Shown here: positions 57,704 to 64,000 of the stretch, piece after piece
Position numbering within the stretch: the stretch's first letter is position 1
How the letters are laid out: the number at the start of each line of letters is the position of its first letter
Assembly (NCBI GenBank): GCA_039619475.1
Contig: CM077116.1
Location: forward strand, 29,140,183 to 29,204,182
DNA: 64,000 nt
Direction: 5' to 3'
Source of the DNA: Icerya purchasi
Lineage: Eukaryota > Arthropoda > Insecta > Hemiptera > Monophlebidae
Made by a program: the position numbers and the translations under genes
The notes under the pieces: generated by a model
The model's database searches: none
What the model was told of the DNA's origin: nothing
Seen by the model: only the letters and a program-made list of their open reading frames with translations

Positions 57704-58406
57704 ATATTACTTCGGTAGTCGTAATTTCTAAACAAAAACGAATTAAGTCATACCGTAGCGCGTGAATATTTCTTTTTTAAAGAAAAAAACATAACGTATC
57801 TTCAAAAACCTGCAACAGACAAAACATTAATTAGCTGTCAGTCGACGAACGTCTGAGAATAATTTTTCCGTCGTATAGGGGAAAATAACAAGATCGAAGC
57901 GTACGAAATACCGCGCAAACAATAACTTAATATAATTTTAAATTTTTTCTCCTGCAATTGTAAATAAAGCGATTAAAAAAATATAATTTAGCTTCTCGTT
58001 GCGGTAAGATTTGTAGCACAAATATTCCAAACAAGCTCTGCGGTTAAACACTGAAACAAGAAGAGTATTCGAGTTTACCAAGCTTCTGCAGAAATTCATT
58101 CGTTTAGATCGTCATACGCTTTTTCAACTCTCATTGCTAGTAAGTGTTTAACTTCTGGCAAGCGAACTATCCGGCGTCACGAGTAATGACTTTTAAAGTC
58201 TCTTTCGAAAAAGTTCAATCAAGTTCATCTGGAAACGAGAAGACGACAGCACTCGCGATAAAATCAGTTAGGCATCGACAATTATTAGTCGGAAATTTTT
58301 ACAACACCTAATTGTCAGCTCTATCACTTCCAAGTTTTATCAAAAACTGCTATGTTTTTTTTCATCAAAAATTAATTGCTTTAACGTTAGATCTGACATT
58401 TTTCAT
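57704..58406. other. Stretch without a recognised gene
   Basis: No motif, element end or RNA gene seen. Confidence 0.5.
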
Positions 58407-59560
58407 ATGAAGTTGATAATTAGCTCCATAATGGAAGTATTAAATCATTCAGAAATCCCACTACCGCCCTTTCCAAACGACCCCCTCCCCAGTGTACTAT
58501 CCCTCCTTAAGGGAAGAAGAATGAACCGGAATTCTGTTCTTGCACATCACTATGTTGAACTTCGCTGGGAGGATACTCCGATTGTTGCGGACTTATGCCT
58601 GCCGAGCGATGGCTCAAACCAGGATGTCACACTACCGTCTCAGTACGTGGCGGAACAAATGCAACTTTTCCCCAGCTACAGTTAGCCGTACACAGATGGT
58701 GCTAAAGCAAACCCCCCGGAGGGGTCCTCGCCAGTGGCTTGCGCTTATGAGGTGAAGGGAGTTTTTCATGCGGTTCAGCTCCACGATTTCGGTTCAGTGT
58801 TGAAGGGAGAGCTGTATGGTATTTTCTACTGCTTGAGGGAATATCTGCAGTCTTACTCCCAACGCCGAAATGCATTTCTAATCACAGATTCGTTGAAATC
58901 GATTAGGACACTCCAAACACCAAAAACTTTACACACATTGTCTCGAGAAATCGTGTTTTTTCGGGCTGGTTCACAGGTAACGTTTTTGTGAGTCCCGGGT
59001 CATGCCGGCGTGTCGGGGAACGAGCGTGTGAATTTAGCTACTAAGACAGCATCATATAGCCCAATGCCCGAAAGGGTAACTCTGCCTCAGCTGGGGGCAC
59101 CCTTTTTTCAGGAACATAAGGCATAGACACGGGAAACTATGTGATCGGGGCTCACACGTCATGGCTGCGATCCATTAAGGTGAGCACTGAGCCTTGGTGG
59201 CCACCGATATTCTTGTCCGGGCAGAGAGTTTGCAGCGTTGACTAGACTCCGTATAAGGCACACAGCAATATCCCACACAACTATTTGCTAGAAGGAACAT
59301 CTCCTCCCTCTGCCTGTTCCATATGCAATTCCTCAGTTTCACCAACTGCTGAACACGTTCTGGAACATTGCCTGTCTGCAGGCACCTCCAACTTACCGTC
59401 GGTTGCGTTGCCAAACGAACCAAAACAGGTCCAGGATATGCTACACTATATTAGAGCGGCGAACCTATTAAAACACTTCTGATCTTGCACTGATCCGTGT
59501 ACTGTAATAATCCCAGCAATTACGCGCTGCACATGGACCATATAAATTTTTACAAAAAAA
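58407..59560 (+). pseudogene. LINE F, RNase H and C-terminal part, decayed
   Basis: The frame runs through SEIPLPPFPNDPLPSVLSLL (linker) and AEQMQLFPSYS to a stop, then YTDGAKANPPEG, SVLKGELYGIF, FLITDSLKSIRTL and VPGHAGVSGNERVNLATKTA: the RNase H core with all four acidic positions. PHNYLLEGTSPPSACSICNS and the following TAEHVLEHCLS form the C-terminal Cys/His block. The frame at 59285-59482 ends the ORF (AANLLKHF). Endonuclease and RT are absent. A TAG at 58683 and other breaks inactivate it. The protein differs clearly from LINEs A, C and E, so this is a separate family. Confidence 0.75.
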
Positions 59561-59599
59561 TCATCGTGGCCTCTCCATTAAACAGTTTCTGAAAAACGA

Positions 59600-60190
59600 C
59601 AGGTTTGCATATTAGTCATTCGTGTCTTTACAAAACGGCGGCGAGTCTTACATTGTTTAATGTGACTTTTCGGAGCGTCGGTCAAATCTACCGTCTTCGC
59701 TGACTATCTAGTATTTTTGTCGTGCTGGGCGCAACGGGCGACGAGAAAATTCTCCAAGAGAGTGTAGAAGAAACAGGAATTTTGGAACGACACGGACAAC
59801 GCGGTCAGATAAAGTTCACACTGGATGGAGTAGAGATCCATACTAAAGAATCGGTAAGATACTTTCGTATAATGTTCGACCAAAAGTTCATACTCATCGA
59901 GTGCGATTTTTTAGGTACGACTGAAGAAGTCAACAGAAGTTCTCGGGTAAAATTTCGTTTAATTTATAAATTAAGTTTTCATGCCAGACTCGATCGAATA
60001 TACCCGTGCAACATCTAAGATCGAAGTGGCACGGTACAGCTTCTTTTCGAGTGCTTTAACGTATTCACTCGATGTATCTGATCAAATCGATGGTAAGCTT
60101 ATCCGATATATGTGGTTTAAGTCGCTTCAAGAGCAGCCGCTTTCGTATAATTTGGACAGAGATGGTAACAGCGGAATTGGTTTTCTGTAA
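59600..60190 (+). pseudogene. R1-like LINE fragment (end of RT/thumb)
   Basis: The frame reads VLGATGDEKILQESVEETGI, IKFTLDGVEIHTKESVRYFR and IMFDQKFI. This matches the segment after the RT active site in R1-type and related LINEs, which normally reads VKYLGVMFDQKL. Later frames (SFFSSALTYSLDVSDQIDGK) may be the following thumb. Upstream motifs are missing. Confidence 0.5.
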
Positions 60191-60249
60191 GACGTTACTG
60201 GGTCCCGGTGGTTTATCTGGTTTTTTTTAGCAATCTATGTCGTTTTAAA

Positions 60250-61500
60250 TATTGCAGGAAACATGTTAAATGCATAGAGCCTTAATTCGCGTTATAAAAT
60301 TTTATATTTTTTTCATTCGCAATATTTGTATTCGATTTTATGTTTATGTTGTAAATTTCTTCTTTCCGGCTGAAGACGGGCATCGTCTCCGAGTAGTATA
60401 TTATACGTTTAATTCGTCTGTTATATTAATATTTTTTAATCCAATTTACTATATCTTTAATTATCAGCCGTGAACGTGTGTTTCGCAATCTAATCACCTC
60501 CGAGCATGAATCTGCTACCCAGCTTCTTGAATATTTTACCGAATTTTTTCTGTTTCACTACGTACTCAGAGGATAATATGCTGCAAAAGTGTCAATTCAG
60601 TGTTATTAAGATATACAACTATACCCGTAATTTTTGCACATTATCTTTCCGGATCTCCCCTTATTAATATAGTGTTTAACATTGTTTATAACGATTATAG
60701 ATATGCCAGCGTGTGGTTTATAGTAAATGCCAGCTCTGTATTTGAGATGTTGCATTTAATACGTTGTGTAAATGAGGGAATGTACGATCACTGAAGTGTG
60801 CCTTCGAAATGACATTGTACCCAAGAAATATCTCGACGAACGCCTTCTTTCTTTCTAGGAGACCATTGGCAGTCCACGTTATTATACGAAGCATAGTCAT
60901 TTTTCACTTTTTTTATAGTTTTTTTTTTTTTCTGCCAGCAGCATCATCAGCTCGGCAACTATTGCCTTTCAACTTGGCTAGCCTGGAGTTCATACTTTGT
61001 AATGGATACCAGATGTTGTTGTTCACGGTTCTTTCATTCAATGGCTGTTTTTCCGATTTCAGTTATGACTGCTTGACTTATTGTTGTTTCGGTTGCACTG
61101 ACTCCGATGATGATTGCGAAGTTGCGGGTGTTGATGCGGAAGCGGAAACTGCAATTTGTAGTTCCTGCTGAATTCTTTCCGGAATTGTCATTTTCTTGAT
61201 ATTAGTCGAAGCTACTAACACTTTTCCTGAGATATACCGAACAATCTTTGCAGTTTGCAGCGCGTATTCTACCACAGTTCGCACATTTACATTTCTGGAT
61301 TTTCGGCTTCCGGCACTGTATTGTGCGTTTCTACCACATTTAACATAGCGTGCTTTGTTTGCATAATACGCACCTGCACGATAATGGACAACTCGTTTTT
61401 GAGCAGTGAACAGTTGTTATACTTGAAATTTTTTTTATAACGGAATAACTTTTACAGACTAAATTCGTCGCGTTGCATATTTGTAACAAGAGGTACAGCA
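60250..61500 (-). pseudogene. Jockey-like LINE H: end of ORF1 and start of ORF2
   Basis: The minus strand near 61400-61200 gives zinc-knuckle remnants (QKRVVHYRAGAYYANKARYV, KCGRNAQYSAG, KCANCG), as at the end of a Jockey ORF1. At 60900 a new frame starts MTMLRIITWTANGLLERKKA and SKAHFSDRTFPH, the ORF2 endonuclease beginning. Downstream IFKKLGSRFMLGGD near 60520 is the next endonuclease block. Stops are frequent. ORF1 may extend further towards 62000, but I could not follow it. It is distinct from Jockey D by sequence. Confidence 0.6.
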
Positions 61501-62876
61501 GGCTTGGACGTATTTTAAGGTAGAATTATTTTCTTCGATGATGAATTTAGTTTCCGATGGATCGCCGTAAGCGAACAAAATGATATTTTATCATCGCCGA
61601 CTCACGTGAGACAGCAATTAATAATTTTCGTACCTTCGACACGATAATTTGATTGACTGCAGTGGTCGGTTAATTTAAGTTCCGGAAAATAATAATAACA
61701 GTATTGCGCTTTGATCTTCGGTCGGGTGTTTGAAATCCAAAGCTGCAGTTATTTTGTCTACTTCATCAGAAATAACGGACTGTAGCAGCGGTAATAGTTG
61801 GTGTTTCGCTTAATCGTATTACTAGTGTTAACGGTACTACATAGTAGGTGACGGAGCGCGTGGAGTTGGAGATTTTCCTGTAACCATTGAATTTTGATGG
61901 ATATCATTGTGGTTTACACTAATGCTGCTAGTTGAAGAAGTGATTTGATATGTAGTTCAAACGTGGTTTACATCTCCACATGACAAGGATAAAATTGAAG
62001 CCTGTTGGGATGCTGTGGGGAGAAGTGTTAATTAACAAAAACTGCGCACCAACTCCGATGTACGTTTAACGTTTCTTTTTTAACATTTATTTTTTGAGCT
62101 TTATTTCCGCTGCTATATATCATCGTATCCGACTGAATAAAACTAATATTACCAGGTAATTCTCATCAAATCGTTGCTATTACCAAAAATCGGAAAGTCG
62201 AAATAAAAGCAAAATCAGCAAAAAAAATATAAAAACTTCGGACGAAGTAGCCACACGTGTAAAGGAAATAATACGAATCTGAATAGAAAAAAAATTTACG
62301 AAATGAAAAAATCGCGAAATTTTTTACCGATGCAATTAAACGAATTATCAGAGTATCTCTTAGAATAATTTACAGCAAAGAAGGATGAAAAAAGAGAATG
62401 GCGACCGTTGAAATACCTGCGTAACACAGAAGAATATGAAGAAGGACTGGTAAAGAGTTAAATGGTAGAGTTATTAAGCGAAGGGGAGGATTTCGATTCT
62501 TCATTTTCAGATATAATTGACGAAAACACATTCATCCAGCGAGAATAATGAGGACAACAGTGTAAATATTGCACCGCTTTTAATATTGCAACTAAATGAA
62601 AAAGTTAGAAGACCGGATCCGGTATAATGCAGCCCCGGTGGCTAAAGCTGCTGCAAATATTCGACTTTTAGAAATTTTTACGGCGAAAAATTGCCTAAAT
62701 AAATACTTTCGACGAGTTTATTTTTCTATTTTTTCAAAATATTTCACTTCTTATTTATTTATTAGAATGCCTTTATTTCACGTTCACTTCGTTGTTAACA
62801 GACTTTGTAGAATTATCGTATGATATTGACGTTTTTTGGTTTTTCTTCCGTAAATATTGATATGTGCATTGCAATA
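61501..62876. other. Stretch without a clear gene
   Basis: The part up to about 61700 may be decayed Jockey H ORF1. A segment near 62480-62550 reads EGEDFDSSFSDIIDENTF but has no supporting neighbours. Confidence 0.45.
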
Positions 62877-63485
62877 TCTATCTATCGAATCGTTTCAGCC
62901 CACGTAGGGGTATCGTGACCATGATCCGTCACCCTGTTAATCAGACTGCGCCATCAATTCCGATCCCTTGCGATGTGTACACAATCCTGAAAGGTACGAC
63001 CAGCAGCTGTGCACACCGCGTCCGTCCATCTCTAGTCGGCGCACGACCTCGACTCCTTTTTCCGTTGACCTTTCCTTGGACGAGCACCGTTTCCAAATTG
63101 TTCGCTCTGATCACATGGCCAAAATACCGCAGTATCCTGCAGAGCACCACAGATGATAGCCTCTTCGGGTTACCAATCTCATTTATTATGGAGACATTTT
63201 TTCTCCTGGCTGTCCATGGGACACGCAGCATACGCCTCCAGCACCACCATATTTCGAGCGCGTCTATACGTTTTTTGTCTGCGCTGGTCATTGACCAGGT
63301 CTCTGCACTGCACAGGAATACTGAGAAGACGAGGGAGTTCACTAGCCGAATCTTTACACCTTTACTAACAGCGGAGTCAGCCCAAATTCTTTTTAAACGG
63401 CTCATTGCGCTTCGTGTAATCTGTGCTCTGTGGCGTATCTCATTTTTACATCCGCCGCTGTTTTCCACTATAGAGCCCATTGCAA
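62877..63485 (-). pseudogene. RTE-like LINE, 3' end of the RT ORF, 5'-truncated
   Basis: The 179-residue frame contains KGVKIRLVNSLVFSVFLCSA, ETWSMTSADKKRIDALEIWW, CWRRMLRVPWTARRKNVSI and ILRYFGHVIRANNLE, followed by GKVNGKRSRGRAPTRDGRTR. This is the well-known C-terminal region of RTE-type endonuclease-reverse transcriptase proteins. After it, the sequence runs to a short GATA-type repeat at 62879-62889, as expected for RTE 3' ends. The upstream endonuclease and RT are missing. One change, WWCWRR for the usual WCWRR, adds a residue. Confidence 0.8.
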
Positions 63486-64000
63486 TATATTTAAATATAA
63501 TTCGCTATTATTATGAAGGCGTTTTAAAATTTGAATATTTTTACGTGAGAAACTGTTAAAAATGCGAAAAAGTCCATACCTTGCACGTAACGGAAAATGT
63601 TCGCATCGCGGAAAACATTCTAAAATAAATCTACAGCGTAATTCGAACTTGAATATTTAATTAATTATATTTTAAAAAGAGGGGATAAAAATGTTTAGCA
63701 GCGGTTGATTTAGTTTAATACCGATTTCAGGAAGCGCCGGTCAACTTTTCTATTCTCGAAATTAACCAAATATAGCTTATTGGATGATACGTTTTTCATG
63801 ACGTTATTTTAACGGAAAATAACTATTAAATTTTATTTCTCGTAATACAATGAACTTATTCAATTATATTTCACGCATTATTTGTAGCGATTAATACAAT
63901 GAACTTATTCAATTATATTTCACGCATTTTTTATGGCGATTAATATAATTAGTTGTCGGTGAAAGAACGAAATACCGTTGAGTCTAGCGCGAATTTTGGA
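63486..64000. other. AT-rich window end without a recognised gene
   Basis: Holds a 49-bp tandem duplication but no coding motif. Confidence 0.6.
63843..63949. repeat. 49-bp tandem duplication, about 2.2 copies
   Basis: TAATACAATGAACTTATTCA and the following AATTATATTTCACGCATT occur at 63843 and again at 63892. A third, partial start (TAATATAAT) follows at 63941. Confidence 0.9.

Noticed and set aside
61078..61284. Minus frame with a Ser/Gln-rich end, possible protein
   Set aside because: It overlaps the decayed zinc-knuckle region of Jockey H and is explained as part of that ORF1 in a shifted frame.
63153..63559. Plus-strand frame opposite the RTE remnant (62864-63559)
   Set aside because: The minus strand carries recognisable RTE motifs; the plus frame is its antisense shadow.
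1..64000. tRNA, rRNA or conserved host genes
   Set aside because: No tRNA-like A and B boxes, rRNA segments or intact host domains were recognised on either strand by eye; a tRNA or protein search could still find diverged cases.

Overview
The window looks like transposon-rich, AT-rich nuclear DNA from an arthropod, most likely an insect. The evidence is indirect: Jockey- and I-type LINEs, mariner elements, a Tigger-like element, a Penelope-like element and hAT-type termini, all familiar insect families. I could not identify any intact host gene. Almost every coding trace belongs to a mobile element, and most are broken. I saw no tRNA, rRNA or CRISPR array.

Layout. 1-1.0 kb: 3' part of a pyrimidine-rich RNase H LINE, called family C here. 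3.27-9.9 kb (minus): LINE A, with an intact ORF1 and a damaged ORF2, split by a family C copy at 4694-5944 that has a 16-bp target duplication. 9.9-18.2 kb: an old minus-strand Jockey element (D), split by LINE B (about 10.66-15.38 kb, plus) and by a short LINE tail. 18.2-26 kb: mostly non-coding, with an inverted-repeat element, two copies of a dispersed repeat, a Penelope-like tail and a mariner remnant. 26-26.8 kb: three units of a roughly 275-bp satellite. 29-30.6 kb: Jockey remnant I, split by a hAT-type non-autonomous element. 32.1-33.3 kb: a decayed mariner with both ends. 34.6-36.0 kb: a truncated Penelope-like element with RT, GIY-YIG and a hammerhead-ribozyme motif. 38.6-39.5 kb: a pseudogene of an uncharacterised repeated family. 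39.7-40.1 kb: another C copy. 43.7-46.05 kb: an old mariner into which a mariner with an uninterrupted 357-codon transposase has inserted. 49-54 kb: decayed C copies, LINE E and a third copy of the dispersed repeat. 56.7-57.7 kb: a Tigger-like element. 58.4-63.5 kb: fragments of LINE F, an R1-like LINE, Jockey H and an RTE-like LINE.

The elements record a layered insertion history rather than a pathway. Open coding regions are limited to the 44-45 kb mariner transposase, the ORF1 of LINE A and the truncated Penelope ORF. The strongest structural observations are two matching hammerhead motifs at Penelope-like tails, the mariner-in-mariner nest, LINE B's apparent lack of RNase H together with an in-frame 27-bp tandem repeat, and the satellite found at two loci. 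Family and clade names come from reading motifs by eye; no database search was possible.
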